Shown: in pieces, positions 40,896 to 49,986 of the stretch
Layout: every line of letters starts with the position of its first letter
Position numbering within the stretch: position 1 is the stretch's first letter
Assembly (NCBI GenBank): GCA_024639325.1
Contig: JAHEIO010000010.1
Location: forward strand, 1-64,000
Direction: 5' to 3'
DNA: 64,000 bases
Source: Gammaproteobacteria bacterium
GTDB lineage: Bacteria; Pseudomonadota; Gammaproteobacteria; Arenicellales; JAANXG01
Position numbers and translations under genes: made by a program
The notes under the pieces: model-generated
Databases searched by the model: none
The model's input: only the letters and a program-made list of their open reading frames with translations
Told to the model about the DNA's origin: nothing

Positions 40896-41769
40896 CCCGG
40901 CGACCAGTTGCTCGATCACCGGGCGGATCGAGCAATACCTGCGCCTGATGCGCGTGGACCGCCCCGTGGGCACCATGCTCTTGCTGTGGCCGACGCTGTG
41001 GGCCTTGTGGATCGCTTCCCGGGGCAGGCCTGACCCGAACATTCTGGTCATATTCATTGTCGGCGTGTTCCTAATGCGGTCGGCGGGATGCGTCGTCAAC
41101 GACTACGCGGACCGTGACATGGACCCCCACGTGGAACGCACCCGGGATCGGCCGCTCGCCGCAGGCCGGGTTTCGAATTTGGAGGCGCTGCTGCTGTTCG
41201 CGGTACTGTGCTGCGCCGCACTGGCACTGGTTCTGACCTTGAATTACCTGACCGTGATGCTGTCATTGGTCGGCGCTTTCTGGACCGTCATCTACCCTTT
41301 CATGAAACGCTTCATCCCTTTTCCCCAGCTATTCCTGGGCTTTGCGTTTTCGTGGGGCATACCGATGGCGTTTTCCGCCCAGACCGGCGCTGTGCCCGGG
41401 GTGGCCTGGGTCATGCTGGCGGCCAATATGGCCTGGGTCATGGCATACGATACGATGTACGCTATGTCAGATCGCGAGGACGATCTTGCAATCGGCGTCA
41501 AATCCACGGCAATACTGTTCGGAAGACAGGATCGCCTGATCGTCGGGTGCTGTCAGCTACTGACGCTGGTACTGCTGGTGCTGGTGGGTGTCGTTGAATC
41601 GTTGAACCACTACTATTATTTTTCATTGCTTACGACCGGCGTATTCTTTTTGTACCAGCAATGGCTCATAAGGGACAGGGAGGCGCGCGCATGCTTCCGT
41701 GGATTTCTCAACAACACCTGGTCGGGTGCGTCGATCTTTCTGGGTCTCGTACTGAGTTATCTTTCGTAG
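40885..41769 (+). CDS. ubiA: 4-hydroxybenzoate octaprenyltransferase
   Basis: RPVGTMLLLWPTLWALW, RSAGCVVNDYADRDMDPHVERTRDRPLAAG. Confidence 0.96.
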   Translation: MRASPATSCSITGRIEQYLRLMRVDRPVGTMLLLWPTLWALWIASRGRPDPNILVIFIVGVFLMRSAGCVVNDYADRDMDPHVERTRDRPLAAGRVSNLEALLLFAVLCCAALALVLTLNYLTVMLSLVGAFWTVIYPFMKRFIPFPQLFLGFAFSWGIPMAFSAQTGAVPGVAWVMLAANMAWVMAYDTMYAMSDREDDLAIGVKSTAILFGRQDRLIVGCCQLLTLVLLVLVGVVESLNHYYYFSLLTTGVFFLYQQWLIRDREARACFRGFLNNTWSGASIFLGLVLSYLS

Positions 41770-41857
41770 TCATCTTCGGCCGGCACGATGCACAAGGCCG
41801 TAGCGTAAGGTCCCGTTTACGCGTATCCTTAAACCATCTAGTGCAGAGGAGAGAGAA

Positions 41858-42502
41858 ATGCGATCCATACTGGTCGTCAACCCGAAGGGAGGCTGCGGCA
41901 AGACAACCATCTCCACTAATCTGGCCAGTTACTATGCTGTATGGGGGGTCAATACCGTGCTGGTCGATTTCGATCCGCAGCAATCCTGCGTGCAGTGGAT
42001 CGAGGTTCGCAATCGTGCAAAAAAATACGCGGGCATCCGCGGTCTGTCCGGCCTGACAGGCAAGGTAGATGTCCCGGACGAAACCGAGCGCATCATCTAC
42101 GATGCCCCCGCCCGCAGCGTCACTGAAAAAGTGGCCGTGCTCATGCAGCAGGCGGACGCGGTGATAATCCCCGTGCTGCCTTCCCCCATCGACATGCGTG
42201 CGGCACGAGAGTTCGTGGAAGATCTCATCAGAAAAGGTAGATTGCGCCGACAGCAGCGTTTGGTCGGCCTGGTGGCCAACCGCGTCCGCGGCAACACCAA
42301 TATTTACGCCCATCTTGAGGATTTCCTGATCGATGCAGAACTCCCATTCGTCACCAGCCTGCGGGACTCCCAGAATTACGTGCGGGCCGCGGCCCGGGGA
42401 ATAGGCATCTTCGAGATGGGCCCCGCCGCGGTGGCCAAGGATCTCGAGCAGTGGCGTCCCCTGATCAACTGGATCGAGGGCAAAAAGGTCAAAACGCGCT
42501 AG
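41858..42502 (+). CDS. ParA/MinD-family ATPase (orphan, no ParB beside it)
   Basis: Deviant Walker A NPKGGCGKTTISTNLA; VDFDPQQS. Confidence 0.92.
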   Translation: MRSILVVNPKGGCGKTTISTNLASYYAVWGVNTVLVDFDPQQSCVQWIEVRNRAKKYAGIRGLSGLTGKVDVPDETERIIYDAPARSVTEKVAVLMQQADAVIIPVLPSPIDMRAAREFVEDLIRKGRLRRQQRLVGLVANRVRGNTNIYAHLEDFLIDAELPFVTSLRDSQNYVRAAARGIGIFEMGPAAVAKDLEQWRPLINWIEGKKVKTR

Positions 42503-42564
42503 TCGAAAATAGCTTTGCATTTGTGTTGAGAGGATTGTCTCCTGCGGAGTAAAGATTTTCACTG

Positions 42565-42633
42565 GATCGCCGCGTCGCCAAGCTCCTCGCGATGACAACC
42601 GCAGTCATTGTGAGCGTAGCGACACAATCAAGT
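42565..42633. repeat. dispersed imperfect-palindromic repeat (GATCGCCGCGTCGCCAAGCTCCTCGCGATGACA / GTCATTGTGAGCGTAGCGACACAATC)
   Basis: Resembles the widespread bacterial GCAATGACG/GCGAGCG-AGCGAAGCAATC repeat. Confidence 0.6.
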
Positions 42634-42784
42634 AGAACGCATTACTTATACCCGTGTGGTACTAAAACAGATTGCCATTCGTGAGCCATTAGGTTGACCC
42701 GCGGGGTTTTGACCTGCCGCAAGCGGCAGCAGGAGCTCGAATGGCTCGTTTCGAATGGTGTAGTTTATTTTCTACCTTTGGAGG

Positions 42785-43882
42785 ATGAATATGGCGCTTG
42801 ATTACAAGGCCGCGGCCGTGGGCTTAGCTGCTGTACTGGTGGCCCCTGCCTCGCCGGCGGATATTACGGTTACCTCCTGGGGTGGCGCGTACACCAACAG
42901 TCAGCAGAAAGCCTATGGCGAGCCCTGGCAAAAGAAAACCGGCAACAATATTACGTGGGAGCACTACGATGGTGGCCTCGGTGAGGTCAGAGATCAGGTA
43001 GAAGCGGGCACGATTACCTGGGACATCGTCGATGTGCTGCCGGATCAGGCGCTCATCGGCTGTGAGCAGGGGCTGTTCGAGGAACTGCCGTTCGACAGGT
43101 TCGTGCCTGCGCCCGACGGCACGCCAATGGTCGAGGACATGCTGGTTCCGCCAGTTTCCAACTGCGCAGCCCCGCAGATTTTCTGGAGCTATGTCGTATT
43201 CTACGACAAGACGAAGTATCCGGATGACACCGGCCCGAAGAACATAGCGGACTTCTACGACGTGAAAAAGTTCCCGGGCAAGCGCGGTATACCCTCCTGG
43301 GCCTACGCGAATATCGAGATGGCACTGGTGGCCGATGGTGTTGAACCTGACAGGGTCTACGAAGTGATGAGCACCAATGAAGGCATGGATCGAGCCTTCG
43401 CCAAGCTCGACACCATGGGTGAACACGCCGTATTCTGGACCTACGGATCAGAACCGCTGGAATTGGTCAAAAGCGGTGAAGTGGCGATGGCGATATCCTA
43501 CAACGGCCACAGCGGCGCCGCTATCCTAATCGAAAACCAGCCCTTCGAGATCGTGTGGGACGGGCAGGTCCTGGAGCAGGAGTATCTGGTGATGGTGAAG
43601 GGTACGAAAAACTATGACGAAGCCCTGGATTTTATGATCTTCGCAACCGCACCGGAACAGCAGGCCGGCCAGGCCAAGTGGATCAATTACGGTCCGATGC
43701 GCAAATCCGGTCTGGATATCATCAACGCCAACGAGCCATTCTTCCACAATGGCCAGAACATCCTGCCGCACATGCCGAACCGCGAGGCGGTATTGAAACG
43801 CAGCGTGATTGCCGATCCGTACTGGTGGGCGGACAACGGTGCGGCGGTCTTGGACCGCTTCACCGCCTGGATGTCTAAATGA
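42785..43882 (+). CDS. ABC transporter substrate-binding protein (PotD/PotF-like)
   Basis: Signal peptide; ITVTSWGGAYTNSQQKAYGEPW; PHMPNREAVLKRSVIADPYWWADN. Confidence 0.92.
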   Translation: MNMALDYKAAAVGLAAVLVAPASPADITVTSWGGAYTNSQQKAYGEPWQKKTGNNITWEHYDGGLGEVRDQVEAGTITWDIVDVLPDQALIGCEQGLFEELPFDRFVPAPDGTPMVEDMLVPPVSNCAAPQIFWSYVVFYDKTKYPDDTGPKNIADFYDVKKFPGKRGIPSWAYANIEMALVADGVEPDRVYEVMSTNEGMDRAFAKLDTMGEHAVFWTYGSEPLELVKSGEVAMAISYNGHSGAAILIENQPFEIVWDGQVLEQEYLVMVKGTKNYDEALDFMIFATAPEQQAGQAKWINYGPMRKSGLDIINANEPFFHNGQNILPHMPNREAVLKRSVIADPYWWADNGAAVLDRFTAWMSK

Positions 43883-44420
43883 CCTGCAAATTCCAACCCG
43901 TGCGGGCCTGCGGGCCCCATGTACGTCGGTCTTCAGGCCGACCCACGGAATAAGCCGACCAGTAATCTCTATATCGCCTAGCCCGAGCACTGCTGCGCCT
44001 AATGCGAAAGCGGTCGACAGGCCCAATTTTTCGTTGTTTATCGTCAAATAGCTCGCGACCGATGAATAGGCCCGTTAAATGCGGCGCCAAGCCGCGGTCG
44101 GCAGCATGAAAACTACCCAGAAAGATACGCTCAGCGGATATTTACCCCTTCATTGCTAGCCGTTTTCGCTTCTCCGGATGCATTTGCCGTTGACCTTCAC
44201 CAATTGTCTATGTCAGGATGAACAACCAAATAATAAAATTAGATAGCCATTGGAGGATAGCCGATTCGGCCCGCCGTTTTGCAGTCCGCATAGACGTCTG
44301 CCCCGGTGCCGGCGCAGATTCCGTTGTTTATTATCTCTTGGTGAGCATAACGCAGTATGCAGATGGCGATGAACGTAGAATTCTACTTTAATGATCTGAA
44401 CACCCGGCATCGAAGAAATT

Positions 44421-45515
44421 ATGACAGAGACCAGTAACGCCATCGTTCGTTTCGTCGACGTCCAGAAGAGTTACGACGGCGAGTCGCTGGTCGTAAAGAA
44501 ATTCAACCTGGACATGGAAAAGGGTGAATTTCTAACCATGCTCGGGCCTTCCGGATCCGGCAAGACCACGTGTCTCATGATGCTGGCCGGCTTCGAGCCG
44601 GCCACCCACGGTGAGATATATCTCAACGACCAGCCCATCAACAACGTACCCCCGCACAAGCGCGGCATCGGCATGGTGTTCCAGAACTACGCCTTGTTTC
44701 CACACATGACCGTGGCGGAGAACCTTGCGTTTCCGCTGGAGGTCAGGAAGATGAGCAAGTCTGAAGTCGAGCAGCGGGTGCAGCGCGCTTTGGACATGGT
44801 GCAGTTGGGCGAGTTCAGCAGCCGGCGTCCGGCGCAGTTATCCGGCGGCCAGCAGCAACGCGTCGCGGTGGCGCGGGCGCTGGTGTTCGATCCCGATGTG
44901 GTGCTGATGGATGAGCCGTTGGGAGCGCTGGACAAGAACCTGCGCGAGCAGATGCAGTACGAGATAAAGCACATCCATGAGAGGCTGGGCGTTACCGTGC
45001 TGTACGTGACCCACGATCAAAGCGAGGCGCTCACCATGTCCAACCGTATCGCGGTGTTCGATGACGGCGTGGTACAGCAATTGGCGCCGCCGACGGTGTT
45101 GTACGAAGAGCCGGAAAACGCCTTCGTCGCCAACTTTATTGGTGAAAATAATGTGATCGGTGGAAAGATAACTCGAATCGACGGTCAATCCTGCCAGGTA
45201 GACGTTGGCGAGAGCCGCGAAGTGCAGGCGTTGGCGGTGAATATCGGCGGGGTTGGCGAAAGCACTACGTTGTCGTTGCGGCCGGAGCGCGTCAGCCTGG
45301 ACCCCGGTGACGATTGCCCTAATGTTTTCGAGGGCAAGGTAGAAGAATTGATTTATCTGGGTGATCACATCCGTACCCGTATGCACGTATGCGGGCACGA
45401 TGGGTTCATCGTCAAGATTCCCAACTCATCCTCTCATGCGCAACTCCACGAAGGAGCCGTTGTAAAGGTGGGTTGGACAATGGAGGATTGTCGGGCGCTG
45501 GATGTTCTGAATTGA
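44421..45515 (+). CDS. ABC transporter ATP-binding protein (PotA-like, TOBE domain)
   Basis: GPSGSGKTT, LSGGQQQRVAVARAL, VLMDEPLGALDKNLREQMQ. Confidence 0.95.
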   Translation: MTETSNAIVRFVDVQKSYDGESLVVKKFNLDMEKGEFLTMLGPSGSGKTTCLMMLAGFEPATHGEIYLNDQPINNVPPHKRGIGMVFQNYALFPHMTVAENLAFPLEVRKMSKSEVEQRVQRALDMVQLGEFSSRRPAQLSGGQQQRVAVARALVFDPDVVLMDEPLGALDKNLREQMQYEIKHIHERLGVTVLYVTHDQSEALTMSNRIAVFDDGVVQQLAPPTVLYEEPENAFVANFIGENNVIGGKITRIDGQSCQVDVGESREVQALAVNIGGVGESTTLSLRPERVSLDPGDDCPNVFEGKVEELIYLGDHIRTRMHVCGHDGFIVKIPNSSSHAQLHEGAVVKVGWTMEDCRALDVLN

Positions 45516-45621
45516 GCATAAGCCCGATTATACTAACCGTTCGTGAATGCGGACTTAAACCGATATTCAGCCCCAAACTGAAGGTTAAACTGAAGATCAA
45601 ACTAAAGATGGAGGATGTCTG

Positions 45622-46716
45622 ATGAACAAGTTGTATATTCAAACCCTGCTGGCCTCGGCGGTCGCTACCGCGACGGTTAGTACAGCCGCGGCCAAAGACC
45701 TGGTGTTCGTCTCCTGGGGCGGCGCCTACACCGCCAGTCAGCAAAAGGCTTATCATGAGCCTTGGATGGCGATGAACCCCGATATCAAGATCGTCAACGA
45801 CGATTCGGGCGGTGGCGCGTTAGCCAAGCTGCGCGCTATGCAGGAAGCCGGCAACCTGACCTGGGACCTGGTGGATATGACCGCCGCCAGCGCCATAGTG
45901 GCCTGTGACGAGGGCCTGGTGATGGAGGTCGACCACGACGCCCTGCTCGCCCCCGCGCCGGACGGCACGCCGGCCAGCGAGGACTTCGGCGACATGATCG
46001 TCTCACCGTGCTTCATCCCGCAAATCGTCTACTCGACGACCATTGGGTACCGCACCGACATGGTCGGCGACACCCCGCCCACCACCATCAATGACTTCTT
46101 TGATCTGGAAAAATACCCGGGCAAACGCGCGCTGGAGAAGTTGCCGCTCAACAACCTCGAGTGGGCGCTGCTCGCCGACGGCGTCGCCCCTGATCAAGTC
46201 TACGAGGTCCTGGACACCGATGAGGGCGTGGAGCGGGCGCTGGCCAAACTGGATACCATCAAAGACCAAGTCGTGTGGTGGGAGAAGGGCGCACAGACCC
46301 CGCAGCTCCTGGCCGACGGCGAAGTGGTCATGGGATCGACCTACAACGGGCGCCTGTTCTCGGTAATCGAGGAAGAGAAGCAGCCGATCGGCATGCTGTG
46401 GGACTGGCAGGTGTTCGATCTGGACGGCTGGGTCGTCCCGGTGGGCGGAAAGAACGAGGCAGACGTACTGGAATACCTTAAGTTTGCCACCGACACCCAA
46501 CGCCTCGCTGATCAGGCCAAGTATATCTCCTACGGTCCCGCGCGCGCCTCGTCCGCACCCATGGTGGGCAAACACGCCGAACTGGGCATCGATATGGGCC
46601 CGCATATGCCAACCGATCCGAACAATGCAAAGAACACCCTGCTTTACAATTACGAGTTCTGGGCGGACAACACCGACGACCTGAACGAGAAGTTCCAGGC
46701 CTGGCTGGCGCAGTAG
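45622..46716 (+). CDS. ABC transporter substrate-binding protein, paralogue of 42785..43882
   Basis: DLVFVSWGGAYTASQQKAYHEPW; LLYNYEFWADNTDDLNEKFQAWLAQ. Confidence 0.92.
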   Translation: MNKLYIQTLLASAVATATVSTAAAKDLVFVSWGGAYTASQQKAYHEPWMAMNPDIKIVNDDSGGGALAKLRAMQEAGNLTWDLVDMTAASAIVACDEGLVMEVDHDALLAPAPDGTPASEDFGDMIVSPCFIPQIVYSTTIGYRTDMVGDTPPTTINDFFDLEKYPGKRALEKLPLNNLEWALLADGVAPDQVYEVLDTDEGVERALAKLDTIKDQVVWWEKGAQTPQLLADGEVVMGSTYNGRLFSVIEEEKQPIGMLWDWQVFDLDGWVVPVGGKNEADVLEYLKFATDTQRLADQAKYISYGPARASSAPMVGKHAELGIDMGPHMPTDPNNAKNTLLYNYEFWADNTDDLNEKFQAWLAQ

Positions 46717-46792
46717 CGTTTGATTTGTGATGTGTTAAAGTGATAATCGGCCGGCCGGCTACGGCCGGCCGCAATCACCCGAATCTAGAACG

Positions 46793-48064
46793 ATGAGTGC
46801 AACCGTAGAATCAGTAGCCCCCGAGCAGATGGTGACGGCGGACGGCACGCCGCTGAAGGTGAGCCTGGCCCGTGCCAGGAGGCGGGCGCGAAACCGCGCT
46901 CTTTTACTGGTGGCACCGCTGTTCTTGTTCATTTTTATCACCTTTTTCATCCCCATATTCTCCATGCTATTTCGCAGCGTCGAGAACGAACTTGTCGGCG
47001 ACACCCTGCACCGGACAGTCCCGCTGCTGCAGAATTGGGACGAATCGGGGGATACAATCCCCGGTGAAGAGGTGTTCGCAGCGTTGCAGCAGGATTTCGC
47101 CGAGGCGCAGAAGACCAAGTCCGCGGGCAGGCCGGGCCGGCGGCTCAACTACGAGAAACCCGGATTTTCCAGCCTGTTTCGCAAAACGGCACGCAAGGCG
47201 CAAAAGTTGGAGCCGCCCTACCGGGAAGCGTTCATAAAGATCTCCAAGGACTGGGGCGATGTCGAGTACTGGCGCGTGCTCAAACGGGAAAGCGGAAAGT
47301 ACACCAAGTCGTACTACCTGTCGGCGCTCGATTTTTCTTACGACTCGGAAGGCAACGTCGTCAAGAACCCCGGCAAGGAAAGCATCTACATCAAGCTTTT
47401 CTGGCGCACGCTGTGGATGAGTATGTTGATCACCGTGCTGTGTCTGGTCCTTGCTTACCCGATTTCTTATCTGCTGTCGACGCTGCCCGCACGCACAAGC
47501 AACCTGTTGTTGATCCTGGTTTTGTTGCCGTTCTGGACGTCGCTGCTGGTTCGTACTTCGGCCTGGATCGCGATCCTGCAGCAGGAGGGGGTGATCAACG
47601 ATTTCCTGGTCTTCCTTGGGTTTCTATCCGACGATGGTCGGTTGGCCATGATCCACAATCAGGTCGGCACCATCGTCGCCATGGTGCATGTGTTGCTGCC
47701 ATTCATGGTATTGCCGCTGTACAGCGTAATGAAAACCATACCCCCCAGCTATTTACGCGCCGCCCGTTCGCTGGGGGCGAATCCGTTTACCGCTTTCGTG
47801 CGTGTGTATGTGCCCAATACGGTCGCCGGCATCGGCGCCGGCGGAATTCTGGTGTTCATAATCGCCATCGGCTATTACATTACTCCGGCGCTGGTCGGGG
47901 GGCAGAGCGGCACCCTGATCAGCAACTTAATCGCCTACCACCTCGAAACTTCCCTTAACTGGGGATTGGCCGCGGCGCTCGGCGCCATACTACTTGGCGG
48001 TGTTTTGGCGCTTTATCTGCTGTACGACAAGATTGTCGGCATCGACAACATGAAACTAGGTTGA
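46793..48064 (+). CDS. ABC transporter permease (PotB-like) with long insertion after TM1
   Basis: LLILVLLPFWTSLLVRTSAWIAIL; SYLRAARSLGANPFTAFVRVYVPNT EAA loop. Confidence 0.93.
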   Translation: MSATVESVAPEQMVTADGTPLKVSLARARRRARNRALLLVAPLFLFIFITFFIPIFSMLFRSVENELVGDTLHRTVPLLQNWDESGDTIPGEEVFAALQQDFAEAQKTKSAGRPGRRLNYEKPGFSSLFRKTARKAQKLEPPYREAFIKISKDWGDVEYWRVLKRESGKYTKSYYLSALDFSYDSEGNVVKNPGKESIYIKLFWRTLWMSMLITVLCLVLAYPISYLLSTLPARTSNLLLILVLLPFWTSLLVRTSAWIAILQQEGVINDFLVFLGFLSDDGRLAMIHNQVGTIVAMVHVLLPFMVLPLYSVMKTIPPSYLRAARSLGANPFTAFVRVYVPNTVAGIGAGGILVFIIAIGYYITPALVGGQSGTLISNLIAYHLETSLNWGLAAALGAILLGGVLALYLLYDKIVGIDNMKLG

Positions 48065-48070
48065 TCGAAT

Positions 48071-48922
48071 ATGGCCCTGCCCGCACACGCCGGAAAGATC
48101 GAGACCATCTGGTATTACACCTTCAGGGTGTTGTGCGGGATGATCTTCTTCTTTTTGATTGCGCCGATAGTGATCATTATCCCGCTGTCGTTCAATTCGG
48201 TGCCATTCTTCACCTTCACCAGTGAAATGCTTTCGCTGGACCCGGCGGGTTACTCGCTGGAGTGGTACAAGGACTTCTTTACCGATTTGAACTGGCAGGG
48301 CGCGGTCAAGAACAGCTTCATCATCGCCATCTTCTCAACGCTCATTTCGACCACCCTGGGCACCATTGCGGCATTGGGACTGAGCCGGTCCGAGATGCCG
48401 GCCAAGACCGTGGTCATGGGTATTTTGATTTCACCGATGATCGTGCCGCTCATTATTTCCGCCGCCGGGATGTTCTTCTTTTATACCAACATCGGGCTGG
48501 CATCGACGCACCTCGGGGTGATCCTGGCACACGCCGCGTTGGCTACACCGTTCGTGGTCATTGTCGTAACCGCCACGCTGGTCGGGTTCGACCAGAGCCT
48601 GATCCGCGCCGCGGCCACTCTGGGCGCGTCGCCGGTTGTTACCTTCTTCAAGGTCATTGTGCCATTGATCCTGCCGGGCGTCATATCCGGCGCCTTATTT
48701 GCTTTTGTCACCTCGTTCGACGAGGTGGTAGTGGTCAAGTTCGTCGGCAGTTACGAACAACGGACCATACCGTGGGCGATGTTTTCCGGAATCCGAGAAC
48801 AGATCAGCCCCACTATCCTGGCGGTTGCGACAATGTTAATCATTTTGTCCGCCTCGCTGCTTGCAACCTTGGAGTTACTGCGCCGACGCAACGAGCGATT
48901 GCGCGGCATGAGCCCCGGATGA
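48071..48922 (+). CDS. ABC transporter permease (PotC-like)
   Basis: SLIRAAATLGASPVVTFFKVIVPLILPGVISGALFAFVTSFDEVVV. Confidence 0.94.
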   Translation: MALPAHAGKIETIWYYTFRVLCGMIFFFLIAPIVIIIPLSFNSVPFFTFTSEMLSLDPAGYSLEWYKDFFTDLNWQGAVKNSFIIAIFSTLISTTLGTIAALGLSRSEMPAKTVVMGILISPMIVPLIISAAGMFFFYTNIGLASTHLGVILAHAALATPFVVIVVTATLVGFDQSLIRAAATLGASPVVTFFKVIVPLILPGVISGALFAFVTSFDEVVVVKFVGSYEQRTIPWAMFSGIREQISPTILAVATMLIILSASLLATLELLRRRNERLRGMSPG

Positions 48923-48985
48923 TCCAGGGTGGACACGCCTGGTTTTGCGACATTGTTGAAGCTAACATAGGATGAGGCGCGCGAA

Positions 48986-49876
48986 TTAGCGTTCATTGAC
49001 TACGCCGGTGACGACCCCTGCATCGATCAGTGTCTTGGCATTGGGGAACCACATCTGGTCGTACGGGGTCTTGAATACGTTATCAAGAAACTCTCTCTTT
49101 ATGTTCTTTTTCTTGTACAGATTCAGGTCTTTGGTGTGTTCTATATCCATATCGTAAAACTTGTAAAACTGAAGGATTTTGTCTGAATCCAACCTGTACC
49201 GGTGAAAGCCAAGCCTCGCATTCGTTCCTATATAGCGTTTGTCGCCGCTGATAAACGCCGTGGTGCAGGCTGAGCTGCAGCCCGCGAATGTGTAGGTGTC
49301 CAAGCCATATCGATCGATCAACATCGCGAGGCCTCTACCTTCGTATATCTGCCCGCCGTCGCTGTCGAGTATGATTGCGTTGATCTCAGAATGGTCTTGC
49401 AGAATTTTTGCCACCGTTTCGGTGATGCCGAAGTCCAATGTCCCCTGCAGGTGAATCGATCTGCCATCGTCGAGCACGAGCGCAGAATAGTTCTTGTCGT
49501 CCCGGGTCGCCTTGAACTCCATTTTTTCTTTGTAGATCACCAGTGACTGCAACGCGCCTATGATGTGGGCTGCGGTGAATGCCAGGCTTAAAAGGATCAT
49601 TGCCTGCACGCTGTACCTGACTACGGGGCGACGGTAGGTCAAGTAGTGTCGATCGGATGCTCGCAGCAGGCCCACTAACTGCCAGGGAAAAATGATCAGC
49701 CTGCAAACCGCCAGGTAGATAATCGTGACCCCGACATACTCCGCGGGGCGGTCGGCGAAAGGGCGCTGCAGAAGCGGTTCCATATAATGGTATGTCGCGC
49801 TCAACGATACGAACACGAGCCAAAAGGAGACACTCAATGGGTATGCGCCCCGCCAGTATTTTCCGATAAAATCCAT
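48986..49876 (-). CDS. membrane protein with ClpP/crotonase-fold periplasmic domain (COG3904-like), uncharacterised
   Basis: N-terminal TMs; AIILDSDGGQIYEGRGLAMLIDRYGLDTYTFAGCSSACTTAFISGDKRYIGTNARLGFHRY. Confidence 0.7.
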   Translation of the reverse strand: MDFIGKYWRGAYPLSVSFWLVFVSLSATYHYMEPLLQRPFADRPAEYVGVTIIYLAVCRLIIFPWQLVGLLRASDRHYLTYRRPVVRYSVQAMILLSLAFTAAHIIGALQSLVIYKEKMEFKATRDDKNYSALVLDDGRSIHLQGTLDFGITETVAKILQDHSEINAIILDSDGGQIYEGRGLAMLIDRYGLDTYTFAGCSSACTTAFISGDKRYIGTNARLGFHRYRLDSDKILQFYKFYDMDIEHTKDLNLYKKKNIKREFLDNVFKTPYDQMWFPNAKTLIDAGVVTGVVNER

Positions 49877-49921
49877 TGTGATCCTGGGACAGTATACGCA
49901 TACCCCTCCACGCTTTGATCC

Positions 49922-49986
49922 GTAATCCGGGGACACAATACTCAATTAGAATGAATGCTTAACTAAGTATTGTGTCCCCGGATTAC
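49922..49986. repeat. long inverted repeat (21-bp perfect arms)
   Basis: GTAATCCGGGGACACAATACT (49922-49942) and AGTATTGTGTCCCCGGATTAC (49966-49986) are exact reverse complements. Confidence 0.95.

Noticed and set aside
43883-44420. Possible gene in the 540-bp SBP1-ATPase gap
   Set aside because: The small ORFs there have no start context or similarity; more likely non-coding or decayed sequence with small hairpins.
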